Source of the DNA: Jatrophihabitans sp. GAS493
Lineage (GTDB): Bacteria > Actinomycetota > Actinomycetes > Mycobacteriales > Jatrophihabitantaceae
Reading direction: 5' to 3'
Assembly (NCBI RefSeq): GCF_900230215.1
Contig: NZ_LT907982.1
Location: 4,325,568 to 4,389,567 of the forward strand
DNA length: 64,000 bases
Part shown: positions 14,505 to 22,526 of the stretch, one piece after another
How positions within the stretch are numbered: position 1 is the stretch's first letter
How the letters are laid out: every line of letters begins with the position of its first letter
Made by a program: the position numbers and the translations under genes
Notes under the pieces: generated by a model
Databases searched by the model: none
Told to the model about the DNA's origin: nothing
The model's input: only the letters and a program-made list of their open reading frames with translations

Positions 14505-15810
14505 GAAATCGCAGGCTGACAAGTTTCATCTGGCCTGGTTCCTGAACTTCGTCACCGACGACTGGAACGGAACCTGGGGCAACGGCGGGCAGGACATGTC
14601 CGGCGACTTCTATGTGGAGATGGCGAAGGATCTGGAGCGGGCCTGCTTCGACTACGTCATCATCGAGGACAAGCTGATGGTCTCGACGGCCTGGGGCGGC
14701 ACGATGGAGGCCGACCTCAAGCACGGCGTGAATCCGAAGCACGACCCGGTGCCGCTGGCCGTGCTGATGGCCGCCGGCACATCCCGTCTGGGTGTGGTGC
14801 CGACGATGTCGACGTCCTTCTACCCGCCATTCCTGCTGGCCCGGCTCGCCGCCACCATCGACCACATCGCCCGTGGCCGCTTCGGCTGGAACATCGTCAC
14901 CTCGGCTGAGGACCGTTCGGCCCAGAACTTCGGTATGGAGAAGCTCTACGAGCACGACGAGCGATACGCAATGGCCAATGAATACCTGGAACTCGTCACC
15001 GCCCTCTGGGACTCATGGGAGCCGGACGCCATTGTCCGCGACCGGGATACCGGCACCTTCGCCGACCACAACAAGGTGCACACCATCGACTTCGAAGGCA
15101 AGTACTACAAGTCGCGGGGTCCGCTGAACACCGTCCGCTCGCCGCAGGGGCATCCAGTGCTCTGCCAGGCCGGCGCCTCCGCGCCCGGACGGGCCTTCGC
15201 CTCGCGCTTCGCCGACACCATCGTCGCGACGGCCAACACGCCGGAGCGGATGAAGGCGTTCCGCGACGACATCCGCGCCCGACTGGTCGAGCAGGGACGA
15301 AAGCCCGATGACTGCAAGGTGCTCTTCCTCATCGCGCCGATCGTGGCCGACACCGTCGAGGAGGCGCAGGCCAAGAAGCTGCGCTGGATGTCCGACCCGA
15401 TGTTCATCGAGTTGGTGCTGACCACGATGGCCTCGATCACCGAGATCGACTTCTCCGTCTTCGATCTGGATCAGCCGCTGCCCCCGGTGACCACCAATGG
15501 CGAGCGGGGTTTCCTGGAGGCGTTCGCCAAACGGGCCGAGGGGAAGACGCTGCGGCAGGCCGTTATCGACGACGGTATGGGTGGGGCCAACGACTTCGTC
15601 GGCACGCCGGAGACCGTCGCCGACAAGATGGCCGAGTTCATGGCCGAGGTGGGCGGGGACGGGTTTCTCATCACCAGCCCGGAGAAGAAGCTGAATCGCC
15701 GCTACGTCACCGAGATAACCGATGGCCTGGTCCCGGAGTTGCAGCGGCGCGGGCTGGTGCGAACGTCCTACACCCATGAGCAGTTCCGTGAGAATCTGTT
15801 GGAGTTCTGA
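14497..15810 (+). CDS. LLM-class flavin monooxygenase (DszA/NtaA/SnaA type)
   Basis: A 437-residue luciferase-like monooxygenase of the FMNH2-dependent NtaA/SnaA/DszA group. Features include the N-terminal strand KFHLAWFLNF, the flavin-site region YVIIEDKLM, the family segment IDHIARGRFGWNIVTS, AQNFGMEKLYEHDERYA, RSPQGHPVLCQAGASAPGR and the C-terminal PETVADKMAEF. Start: GTG at 14497, overlapping the preceding stop, with GGAAGG upstream; the open frame upstream lies inside the previous gene. Such enzymes insert oxygen next to N or S and split C-N or C-S bonds using flavin supplied by a separate reductase, here encoded next door. Under a guanidine riboswitch, oxidation of a guanidino-N bond or of the product of the 2OG oxygenase is inferred. 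Confidence 0.88.
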   Translation: MAEKSQADKFHLAWFLNFVTDDWNGTWGNGGQDMSGDFYVEMAKDLERACFDYVIIEDKLMVSTAWGGTMEADLKHGVNPKHDPVPLAVLMAAGTSRLGVVPTMSTSFYPPFLLARLAATIDHIARGRFGWNIVTSAEDRSAQNFGMEKLYEHDERYAMANEYLELVTALWDSWEPDAIVRDRDTGTFADHNKVHTIDFEGKYYKSRGPLNTVRSPQGHPVLCQAGASAPGRAFASRFADTIVATANTPERMKAFRDDIRARLVEQGRKPDDCKVLFLIAPIVADTVEEAQAKKLRWMSDPMFIELVLTTMASITEIDFSVFDLDQPLPPVTTNGERGFLEAFAKRAEGKTLRQAVIDDGMGGANDFVGTPETVADKMAEFMAEVGGDGFLITSPEKKLNRRYVTEITDGLVPELQRRGLVRTSYTHEQFRENLLEF

Positions 15811-15815
15811 GTAAG

Positions 15816-16349
15816 GTGCGGGCCTGCGTCGTAGTCGGCAATCCGAAGCTGGGGTCGCGGACGGCCGCCGCGGGTACAACCGTCGCCGCCGCGGTCCTGG
15901 AGTCGCTGGAGTCGCTTGACGTCGACGTAGATGTCGGCCTCGGGGTCTCGGTCATCGAGCTCGCCGAGCTGGGATCGTCCCTGTTTTCGTGGGGTGATCC
16001 CGGCATCGCCGCGGCCAAGTCGACGGTGCTCGGCAGCGATCTGATCGTCTTCGCCTCGCCGGTCTACAAGGCGTCCTACACCGGGTTGCTGAAGGCCTTC
16101 CTCGATCAATTCGGTCGCGACGAACTCGCCGCGCGGGCTGTGGTCCCGCTGATGGTCGGGGCGTCGCCCGCTCATTCACTGGCCGTCGAGACCCAGCTAC
16201 GACCGGTGCTGGTGGAGATCGGGGCCAGCTGCCCGACCCGGGGCCTGTACCTGCTGGAGTCGCAGATCGAGGATCTCGCCCCGATCATCGACGATTGGCT
16301 CGCGCTCTGGGGCGGCGCGCTCAGGGCGGTAGTCTCCGCCGCGAGCTGA
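15816..16349 (+). CDS. NAD(P)H-dependent FMN reductase (SsuE/MsuE-like)
   Basis: A 177-residue flavodoxin-fold reductase. The FMN-phosphate loop is GNPKLGSRT (about residues 8-16) and the isoalloxazine region is FASPVYKASYTGLLKAFLDQF, both typical of SsuE/MsuE reductases. The GTG start lies five bases after the monooxygenase stop. It is expected to feed reduced FMN to the LLM monooxygenase immediately upstream, making a two-component system. It is the last gene of the guanidine operon. A small hairpin follows before the lipoprotein gene. Confidence 0.88.
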   Translation: MRACVVVGNPKLGSRTAAAGTTVAAAVLESLESLDVDVDVGLGVSVIELAELGSSLFSWGDPGIAAAKSTVLGSDLIVFASPVYKASYTGLLKAFLDQFGRDELAARAVVPLMVGASPAHSLAVETQLRPVLVEIGASCPTRGLYLLESQIEDLAPIIDDWLALWGGALRAVVSAAS

Positions 16350-16391
16350 GGTCGTGTATCAATCGGAGCGTTACGCTCTCTGAGGCAGCAG

Positions 16392-16406
16392 GACCCGATC
16401 CGGGTC
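16392..16406 (+). terminator. Small hairpin after the guanidine operon
   Basis: GACCCG and CGGGTC pair across a 3-base ATC loop about 43 bases after the FMN reductase stop, followed by TT. It is weak, but it is the best terminator candidate before the lipoprotein gene start. Confidence 0.3.
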
Positions 16407-16433
16407 TTGATGTCGACCGATCGCGGAGCAGGG

Positions 16434-17435
16434 ATGACGGCACTTCCGTCACATCGATTTGCCATGGCACCAGTGGCTGGCCTGCTGGCGCTGGGTGTCG
16501 CTGTGCTTCTGATCGCCGGATGCAGTTCACCCGCTCCGAGGAGCAACTCGAATCGGCGCACCTTCACCTCGACCTCGGTCGCCTCGCTCAGCGCCGACCC
16601 GAGTAGCTCGGCCGCCGCCACGGAGACGGCGTCCAGACACACCGCGATCCCGCTCTCTCCCACTCCGGCGGGGACGACCACGCCGGCGGCCTCCCCGTCC
16701 CGGGGAGCCTCGACGAGCACCCCGCCGACCGGCCGGCGGTCGGCCGCCGCCACCCCGAAGCCGCCGCGCCACACCTCCGGCCCCGCCGTCGAGACCGGCT
16801 TCGCCCCGCCCGCCCGCGAACCGTCGCGGGTCGTCAACAAGCCGCACGGCGGTGCCTCATCGGTTACCGTTCTCGCCGGCCCGACCCTGCAGAACGACTA
16901 CCCACGGACGTGGGGCTTCATCGAGACCGAGCCGCCCGATCCGGCCCGGCAGTGCGCCGAGGTCAGCAACAGCGGCACCCCGCTCCCGGTGCGCCTGACG
17001 TTGACGATCGTGAACAGTGGCAGCACGTCGGATGCGAACAAGTTCAGTCTCTGGGACCCGTCCAGCGCCGACTTCAGCAACTCGCTGACCCCGGTCTGGG
17101 ACTGCTACCTTGGCTCCACCTTCACCTTGACCCAGCCCGCCTCCTGCCGCAGTGGGGTGACGCTGCCCGCCGCCTCCGCTGGGCGCCCAACAGCCTGTCT
17201 GCTCGGTATTCAGACGAGCGCGGCGGCCGGAACCGACGCCGAGGCGGCGCTGCGCTACAACCTGCAGGTCACCTGCACCGGCAAGCAGGTGAGCCCCTGT
17301 GATCAGGCCGCAGTGGTGGCCCCGTCGCCGAGCCATCCGGTGGTGGTCAGTTGGACGCATCAGGTGAAGCTGCAGGCCTGCTTCGCCGCGGTGCCCACGA
17401 TCGCCGACTGCCCGGCCCGGCACACCGTGCCGTGA
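16434..17435 (+). CDS. Putative lipoprotein of unknown function
   Basis: A 333-residue exported protein. A hydrophobic signal (GLLALGVAVLLIAG) ends in the lipobox LIAGC with lipidated Cys30. It is followed by about 100 residues of low-complexity Ser/Thr/Pro sequence and then a beta-rich domain from about residue 140 with four to six cysteines (PARQCAEVSNSGT, VWDCYLG, PASCRSGVTLP, LQVTCTGKQVSPC, KLQACFAAVPTIADC), probably disulfide-bonded outside the cell. The ATG at 16434 has GGAG five bases upstream and is preferred to an ATG at 16407. Its stop overlaps the GTG of the following membrane protein gene, so the two are probably co-translated. I do not recognise the family. Confidence 0.75.
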   Translation: MTALPSHRFAMAPVAGLLALGVAVLLIAGCSSPAPRSNSNRRTFTSTSVASLSADPSSSAAATETASRHTAIPLSPTPAGTTTPAASPSRGASTSTPPTGRRSAAATPKPPRHTSGPAVETGFAPPAREPSRVVNKPHGGASSVTVLAGPTLQNDYPRTWGFIETEPPDPARQCAEVSNSGTPLPVRLTLTIVNSGSTSDANKFSLWDPSSADFSNSLTPVWDCYLGSTFTLTQPASCRSGVTLPAASAGRPTACLLGIQTSAAAGTDAEAALRYNLQVTCTGKQVSPCDQAAVVAPSPSHPVVVSWTHQVKLQACFAAVPTIADCPARHTVP

Positions 17436-18349
17436 CCCCGACTCGGGCCGCCGGAACCCGCCGGCACGTCACGAATGCACCCGCGGCTGAGGACGGGCCG
17501 CCACCGCTGAGCGTGATCCTGCGCAAGGTCGCCGGTGTCATCGCCCCGACGACGCTGGTGGCGGCCCTGCTCTACTACTTCGGCTACGTCACCACCTACG
17601 CTCGCTACGCCTACTTCAACGTCGACATCTCCTCGCTGAACTTCTCCAACCAGGAACTGGCGCTGCAGAGTGTGGGGGCGCTCTACGTGCCGGCCGCGGC
17701 GCTCGCCGTCGGGGCGCTGCTGGCCTACATGGCCCGCGATGCCGTCCGGGCGGCGATCGAGAGCGAGACCCACCGACGGGCGGTCCGGTCCGCCGGGTAC
17801 GCGCTGCAGCTTGCCGGTCTGCTGCTGCTGGTACGCGCCGTCGTCGGCATCCTCAGCCCGGCGCTGGCCGAACGGGAGCCGATCGGTACGACGCCGGCCT
17901 GCCTGGGATTGGGTCCGGTACTGCTGCTGGTCGGGATCCGCCTCGTTCTGGGGGCCCGGGGACGCCCGGTGCCGCCGCTGGCCGAGCGGTACCTGCGGGC
18001 CACCGCGTTCTTCGTGGTGACGGTCGCGGTGCTCAGCCTCTTCTGGCTCACCAACAGCTTCGCCGGGTACTACGGCAAGGGGCAGGCCGAGGATCTCAGC
18101 CTGCACCTGAGCCGTCGCCCGAGCGTCGTGCTGGACACGGTGGAGCCGCTCTGGTTGCACGATTCAGGCGTCGTCGAGACGCAGCTGCCCCCGTCGGCCG
18201 GGCAGCAGTTCAGGTTTCGCTACCGCGGTCTGCGGCTGCTCGTCGAGGCCGATTCGAAGCTGTTCCTCATCCCGGATCAGTGGCGATCCGGGGGGACGGT
18301 GCTGGTGCTGCCACACGACGGGTCGGTGCGTGTTCAGTTCGACACGTGA
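17432..18349 (+). CDS. Membrane protein of unknown function
   Basis: About 305 residues with four or five transmembrane segments (APTTLVAALLYYFGYVT, LYVPAAALAVGALLAYM, YALQLAGLLLLVRAVVGIL, GLGPVLLLVGIRLVLG, AFFVVTVAVLSLFWLT) and a C-terminal extracytoplasmic or cytoplasmic domain of about 100 residues that looks beta-rich. The GTG at 17432 overlaps the stop of the lipoprotein gene (GTGA). The phrase YARYAYFNVDISSLNFS after the first segment recalls actinobacterial membrane proteins of unknown role. Pairing with a lipoprotein suggests a cell-envelope complex, which is inference. Confidence 0.72.
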   Translation: MTPTRAAGTRRHVTNAPAAEDGPPPLSVILRKVAGVIAPTTLVAALLYYFGYVTTYARYAYFNVDISSLNFSNQELALQSVGALYVPAAALAVGALLAYMARDAVRAAIESETHRRAVRSAGYALQLAGLLLLVRAVVGILSPALAEREPIGTTPACLGLGPVLLLVGIRLVLGARGRPVPPLAERYLRATAFFVVTVAVLSLFWLTNSFAGYYGKGQAEDLSLHLSRRPSVVLDTVEPLWLHDSGVVETQLPPSAGQQFRFRYRGLRLLVEADSKLFLIPDQWRSGGTVLVLPHDGSVRVQFDT

Positions 18350-18401
18350 GCAATCAGACGCCGGTCGTGACTGGGCGGCCCGGCCGTTGGAGAATTGATC
18401 C

Positions 18402-18785
18402 GTGCGCAGGAGAGATCAGGGCTTCGAGAACATGGCCACGGTGCTGGTGAACCCAGCCGTGCTCAATGATCTGGAGCTGGCCCTGATGGCCCTGGACTTC
18501 CGGCTCTGGCGCGTCCACACGGTCGAGACGTTCGCCGACGCGCCGCAGGCCGCCTTCCAGATCCGCCGCAATCTCATCGAGTGGAGCAACGGCCGCTGGG
18601 AGATCGCCGCCGAGTGGACGCTGGTCTGGATCACCTTCGGGGAGAGCTGGCTGGATGGCGAAAATCCCATACCGTGGCCGGCTCATGCCGCTCTGTGGGA
18701 TGAACTGGCCAAGTACTCGGAGCACGTCCGCTACAACCTGGGGCTGGGCGGCGTACCCAAGCTAGGCGTGCCCCGGGAGCCCTAG
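18402..18785 (+). CDS. Hypothetical protein
   Basis: A 127-residue soluble protein, acidic and Trp-rich in its middle (EWSNGRWEIAAEWTLVWITFGESWLDG). No family was recognised. The GTG at 18402 has GGAG nine bases upstream; an in-frame ATG at 18432 starts a version ten residues shorter and has no clear ribosome-binding site. The gene follows the membrane protein gene by 52 bases and ends before a long inverted repeat. Confidence 0.6.
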   Translation: MRRRDQGFENMATVLVNPAVLNDLELALMALDFRLWRVHTVETFADAPQAAFQIRRNLIEWSNGRWEIAAEWTLVWITFGESWLDGENPIPWPAHAALWDELAKYSEHVRYNLGLGGVPKLGVPREP

Positions 18786-18796
18786 CGTCGTCGCGG

Positions 18797-18860
18797 CCCG
18801 CTTTGTCTCCCGAAGTTCCGCCTGCTCGCCAGATCTCGGATGCTCGAAGGACAAAGCGGG
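18797..18860. terminator. Long inverted repeat between convergent genes
   Basis: CCCGCTTTGTC (18797-18807) and GACAAAGCGGG (18850-18860) are perfect 11-base inverted arms separated by 42 bases. They sit between the stops of the hypothetical gene and the S53 peptidase gene. A second pair (CCGCCTGC and GCAGGCGG) overlaps it, allowing an alternative or pseudoknotted fold. A bidirectional terminator is likely. Confidence 0.5.
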
Positions 18861-18913
18861 GGCAGGCGGGTACTTAGGACAGTGCTGCGGTCCGGGACAC
18901 GCCGCCAGGCGGG

Positions 18914-21900
18914 TCAGCGCTTGATCGTGATCGAGACTCGGGGCGAGGTGGAGGCCAGGATCCCGGCCTTGGCCCGCACCACCGCGGTGAGGGTGGCCTG
19001 CTGCCGCAGCGCCACCTTCGCGGCGAAGGTGCCGTTGGCCGCGGTCACCACCGTCGTCAGATAAACGTTCTGCCCCTTGGAATTGCGGCCGTAGATGGCC
19101 ACCGAGACCCCAGCGGCCGGCCGCACCACGCTGCCGTACCGCTTTGTCACCGAGCCGGTGTAGAGGCTGCGGACGCCGGCGGCCACCTGGGTGTGCTGAG
19201 CCTTCAGTTTGGCCGCGGTGCTCCAATTGCCGACGATCAGCGAGCCCAGCGACACCGCCGCCGCCGGTTGGGCCGTCACGCCGGCGTAGCGCGCGGTCAG
19301 GCTCATCGACGCGGTTCCGGTCAGGCTCACCGACCAGGCCCCGGTTCCGTGGACGATCGTGGTGGCCACGACCCGGGCCGCGGCGTGGGGCGGCGTTCCG
19401 TAGATGTTGACTCGGGAGGCCGGAAGGGCAGTCAGGACGCCTCCGAGCGATCGCTGTAGGTACCCGGAGAAGGTGACCACCGTGCCGTAGCCGACGTTGT
19501 GCGAACTGATGCCGGCGGTCATCCGGGTCAGGATCGGGTTCACCGTCACCGCCGTCGCCGCCGAATGGGCGGCCGTCCACGAAGCGGTCGCCGGCAGCGC
19601 TGCCGACAGCGTCCCACTGGCCTTCGGGGTGACGTTCACGCTGAAAGCGCCGGTTGCCGAGCTGATCGCGGTGGCCAGCACCGTCGCGTGACCGGCCACC
19701 GTCGCGATGATCTGCACACTGGCGACGGGAAGCGGGACACTCCCGTTGGCGCCGGCCCGGGTGACCACCCCGCTCACCGTGACCGCGACGCCGGGATTGA
19801 CGACCACCCGGCTGACACTCGACGTCAATGTGGGCGCGCACAGCACGGCGGTGGCGTTGACGCTGGTGCTGCCGGCGGCGAAGGCGCCGGTTGCTTGCAC
19901 ATCGGCCGCGTAGATTACCGAGACGGCGCTGGTCGACGATGTGGCGGCAACACCGTCCGCCCCGGTGAGCAGGACCGAGGAGATGTCGGTCGCGGCGTCC
20001 AGGCCGATCTGCTGGCTAAAGCTCATCGCCACCCCGCGCACCGGTGTGCCGGTCAGGTGGTCGGTCACGGTGGCCCGCAGGGCGGTCGGGGCGGAGAGGC
20101 AGATCGACTGGTCGGCACCAGTCTGCCCGGCCGCGGAGAGCGTGACGTCGACGTCTCGCGGTATCGAGGGCTGGTCGAAGGCCACCGTGGCGGAGGCGGT
20201 CACGCTCGACCCGTTGCGGTCGTTGACCTGAGCCGTGATCACCGGGTCGGCCGATCCCGCGTTGCAGGTGAGCGTCGTGCTGGCCACGGTCGGCGAGCTG
20301 AACTGGCAGCCGGCATTGTCGGCGGTCCAGCGAATCGAGGTGACTGTGTCCCCGGACGGCAGGGTGACGGCGACCGAAACATCACTCGGCAGTCCGGCGA
20401 CCGGCGTCCCGCTCACCGTGACCGAGGCGCTCAGCGGCACCGGGGTCGGCGTTGGAACCGGGGTTGGCGTTGGAACCGGGGTCGGCGTCGGCACGACACT
20501 GCTGCTGAAACCGGCGCTGCCATTGGGTGAACCGAGCCCGGTCGGCCCGTCCCAGCCGGTGGTCGCGGTGCAGAGCTGCGAGCCGCCGCAGCTGCCGTTG
20601 TTGCCCGACGTGACGTCGTAGAAGTTGGTGCTGTGGGCGTATGGGTAGGCATTGGCGTAGTCCGAGGCGGCGGGGGGACCGGCCAGCGCGTAGACCGCGG
20701 CAACGATCGGGGACGCGACGCTGGTCCCTCCGAAGACCCCCCATCCCCCGTAATACACGGCGACTCCGGTTGCCGGGTTCGCGACGGCCGAGACATCGGC
20801 GACGGCCCGTCCGGTGCAGCCGGTGGCGATGCCGGACTGGAACGTGGGCTTGGCCTCGTAGAGGGTGCAGCCGCTGCCGGCCCCCGACCAGGCCGACTCG
20901 CCCCAGCCCCGAGCGGAGTTCGCCGTGGTCAGGGTGGTGCCGCCGACTGCGGTGACATAGGCAGAACTGGCCGGATAATTCGTCTCGTAGCCGTCGTCAC
21001 CGGTGCTGGCGGTGATCACGACACCCGCCTGCTTGTAGAAGTTGGTGTCGTAGTAGGAATCGGAGCCGGAGTCCGGACCGCCGTAGCTGTTCGAGACGTA
21101 CTTCGCCCCCAACCGGACGGCGGTCTTCACTCCCGCACCCAGGCTGCTGATGTAGGAATCATTGGCCTCGACCAGGAGAATCTTGCAGTTCGGGCAGACC
21201 GCCGAGACCATCTGCACGTCGAGGGTCGTCTCCTGGGCCCAACCGCTGTCGGCGGCCGGCAGCGGAGTGGCGACACCAGTCTGGTTCACCTTCTTGAAGC
21301 AGCCATTGGCCGTCGTGCAGGCCGGCAGGCCGTACTGCGCGCGGTAGACCGCAAGGTCGGACTCGACATAGGGAGCGTCGTAGGCGTCGATGAGCGCTAC
21401 CGTCTGGCCGGTTCCGCTGGTCGAGTTCAGGTTGTAGGCCGACGCGAGATCGGCCGGGCTCAGGCCGCCCGGGGCACTGGCCGGCTGCGCACTCGCAGCC
21501 GGTTGGGTGCCGTCGACCCGCACGCTCAGGCAGCGGGCCTGCCCCGGAGATGAGGCGATGGCACAGTTCGGCGTCGTCGGGACGTCGGCGACCGGCCGAG
21601 CCGGCGCGGTCAGGGCGCCCGTCGCCGAGTTGTGAGCGGGTGCAGGCGCCGGGGTGGGGTGAGCGGCCGCCGGCTGCGGCGCCGAACTGAGAGCGGGGCT
21701 GGCTTTCGGCGCTGCCGTTACGGCGGACGGCGAGGTCTCGGTCGAGCCCGACGTTGCGGTTGTCGCGGGTGGATCGGAGCTCGTCGATCCGGCAGCCGCC
21801 GTGGTCTTCGTCGGTTTCGTAGGCCCGGGGCCAAAACCGCTAGCCACGACCGATACGAGCGCGGCAACGGCGATCAGGACGATGACAGCGCGCCGCGTAC

Positions 21901-21928
21901 GGGACGGTGCTGAGATGAATCGCAACAA
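18914..21928 (-). CDS. Secreted S53 (sedolisin-type) peptidase with Ig-like repeats
   Basis: A 1004-residue exported serine-carboxyl peptidase. A signal segment (VIVLIAVAALVSVVASG) is followed by ~110 residues of Ala/Pro/Thr-rich linker, then the catalytic domain. The sedolisin residues are present: E233 and D237 (AQETTLDVQ), the oxyanion Asp near D311/D312 (STGDDGYE) and S403 (GGTSVASP). A PTPVPTPTP spacer then leads to about 500 residues of bacterial Ig-like beta domains (VTVSGTPVAGLPSDVSVAV and others), probably for cell-surface or substrate binding. The usual pro-kumamolisin propeptide domain is not visible; the linker takes its place. The start is TTG at 21928 with AGGAG nine bases upstream. 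A hairpin lies in the leader. Confidence 0.88.
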   Translation of the reverse strand: MLRFISAPSRTRRAVIVLIAVAALVSVVASGFGPGPTKPTKTTAAAGSTSSDPPATTATSGSTETSPSAVTAAPKASPALSSAPQPAAAHPTPAPAPAHNSATGALTAPARPVADVPTTPNCAIASSPGQARCLSVRVDGTQPAASAQPASAPGGLSPADLASAYNLNSTSGTGQTVALIDAYDAPYVESDLAVYRAQYGLPACTTANGCFKKVNQTGVATPLPAADSGWAQETTLDVQMVSAVCPNCKILLVEANDSYISSLGAGVKTAVRLGAKYVSNSYGGPDSGSDSYYDTNFYKQAGVVITASTGDDGYETNYPASSAYVTAVGGTTLTTANSARGWGESAWSGAGSGCTLYEAKPTFQSGIATGCTGRAVADVSAVANPATGVAVYYGGWGVFGGTSVASPIVAAVYALAGPPAASDYANAYPYAHSTNFYDVTSGNNGSCGGSQLCTATTGWDGPTGLGSPNGSAGFSSSVVPTPTPVPTPTPVPTPTPVPLSASVTVSGTPVAGLPSDVSVAVTLPSGDTVTSIRWTADNAGCQFSSPTVASTTLTCNAGSADPVITAQVNDRNGSSVTASATVAFDQPSIPRDVDVTLSAAGQTGADQSICLSAPTALRATVTDHLTGTPVRGVAMSFSQQIGLDAATDISSVLLTGADGVAATSSTSAVSVIYAADVQATGAFAAGSTSVNATAVLCAPTLTSSVSRVVVNPGVAVTVSGVVTRAGANGSVPLPVASVQIIATVAGHATVLATAISSATGAFSVNVTPKASGTLSAALPATASWTAAHSAATAVTVNPILTRMTAGISSHNVGYGTVVTFSGYLQRSLGGVLTALPASRVNIYGTPPHAAARVVATTIVHGTGAWSVSLTGTASMSLTARYAGVTAQPAAAVSLGSLIVGNWSTAAKLKAQHTQVAAGVRSLYTGSVTKRYGSVVRPAAGVSVAIYGRNSKGQNVYLTTVVTAANGTFAAKVALRQQATLTAVVRAKAGILASTSPRVSITIKR

Positions 21929-21950
21929 GATCGAGGGCTCCTGCCGGGTT

Positions 21951-21971
21951 ATCCGCCGATCCTCGGCGGAT
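21951..21971 (-). promoter_or_regulatory. Perfect hairpin in the S53 peptidase leader
   Basis: ATCCGCCGA and TCGGCGGAT form a 9-bp perfect stem with a 3-base loop, starting 23 bases upstream of the peptidase start codon and ending just before its AGGAG. It could modulate translation or be an operator; the sequence does not decide. Confidence 0.45.
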
Positions 21972-22155
21972 GAGACGACGCTAAATTATCAGGATTCTGG
22001 GCGTACATCGACTTGAAAACGGGTCATTCGACGGTCGTATGAGTTCTCTCGGGACCTCAGCTCACCGCGACCTGAGTCACTTGAGCTCGTTTCCGTGGAC
22101 CGGACGCCGATTGGCAGGTGCCGGCCACTCCGATCAGAGAGCAGTTGACCACCCA

Positions 22156-22422
22156 GTGACCACGCTGCTGCTAGTCGCCGCCATCACCGCGTTCGTCGTC
22201 GGCGCCATGCGTTTTCTCCTCAAGGACGCCTACCGGCAGGCGGCCGCCGTGATCGACGACGCCAGAAGAGACACCGGCGAGGCGGAGTGGGAGGCGACGG
22301 CCAGCGAGGTGTCTGCCCTCACCCACGATATTGGCGCCGAGCCAGACCGGGCGCCGTTCCTCGGCTGGACCGAGATCGACGACCTTCAACTTGAACGACT
22401 GCTTCGCCAGAACAAGCCCTGA
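22156..22422 (+). CDS. Small membrane-anchored hypothetical protein
   Basis: About 88 residues from a GTG at 22156. One N-terminal transmembrane helix (TLLLVAAITAFVVGAMRFLL) is followed by a charged, mostly helical cytoplasmic tail ending in LQLERLLRQNKP. The frame is open upstream to an ATG at 22039, but the extra 39 residues look non-coding. No family was recognised. A strong hairpin terminator follows at once. Confidence 0.55.
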   Translation: MTTLLLVAAITAFVVGAMRFLLKDAYRQAAAVIDDARRDTGEAEWEATASEVSALTHDIGAEPDRAPFLGWTEIDDLQLERLLRQNKP

Positions 22423-22435
22423 CGGGTATTTATCC

Positions 22436-22463
22436 GCCATACCTACCGGACGGTAGGTATGGC
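22436..22463 (+). terminator. Perfect 12-bp hairpin terminator
   Basis: GCCATACCTACC and GGTAGGTATGGC pair perfectly over 12 bp with a GGAC loop, 14 bases after the small membrane protein stop and 63 bases before the lectin/propeller gene. Position and stability fit an intrinsic terminator of the actinobacterial type without a T-run. Confidence 0.75.
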
Positions 22464-22526
22464 GTTCGGAAATGTCGGATCGCCTGCTACAGTGCCCGAG
22501 CCGATCTACTTAAGGAACTCACATCA

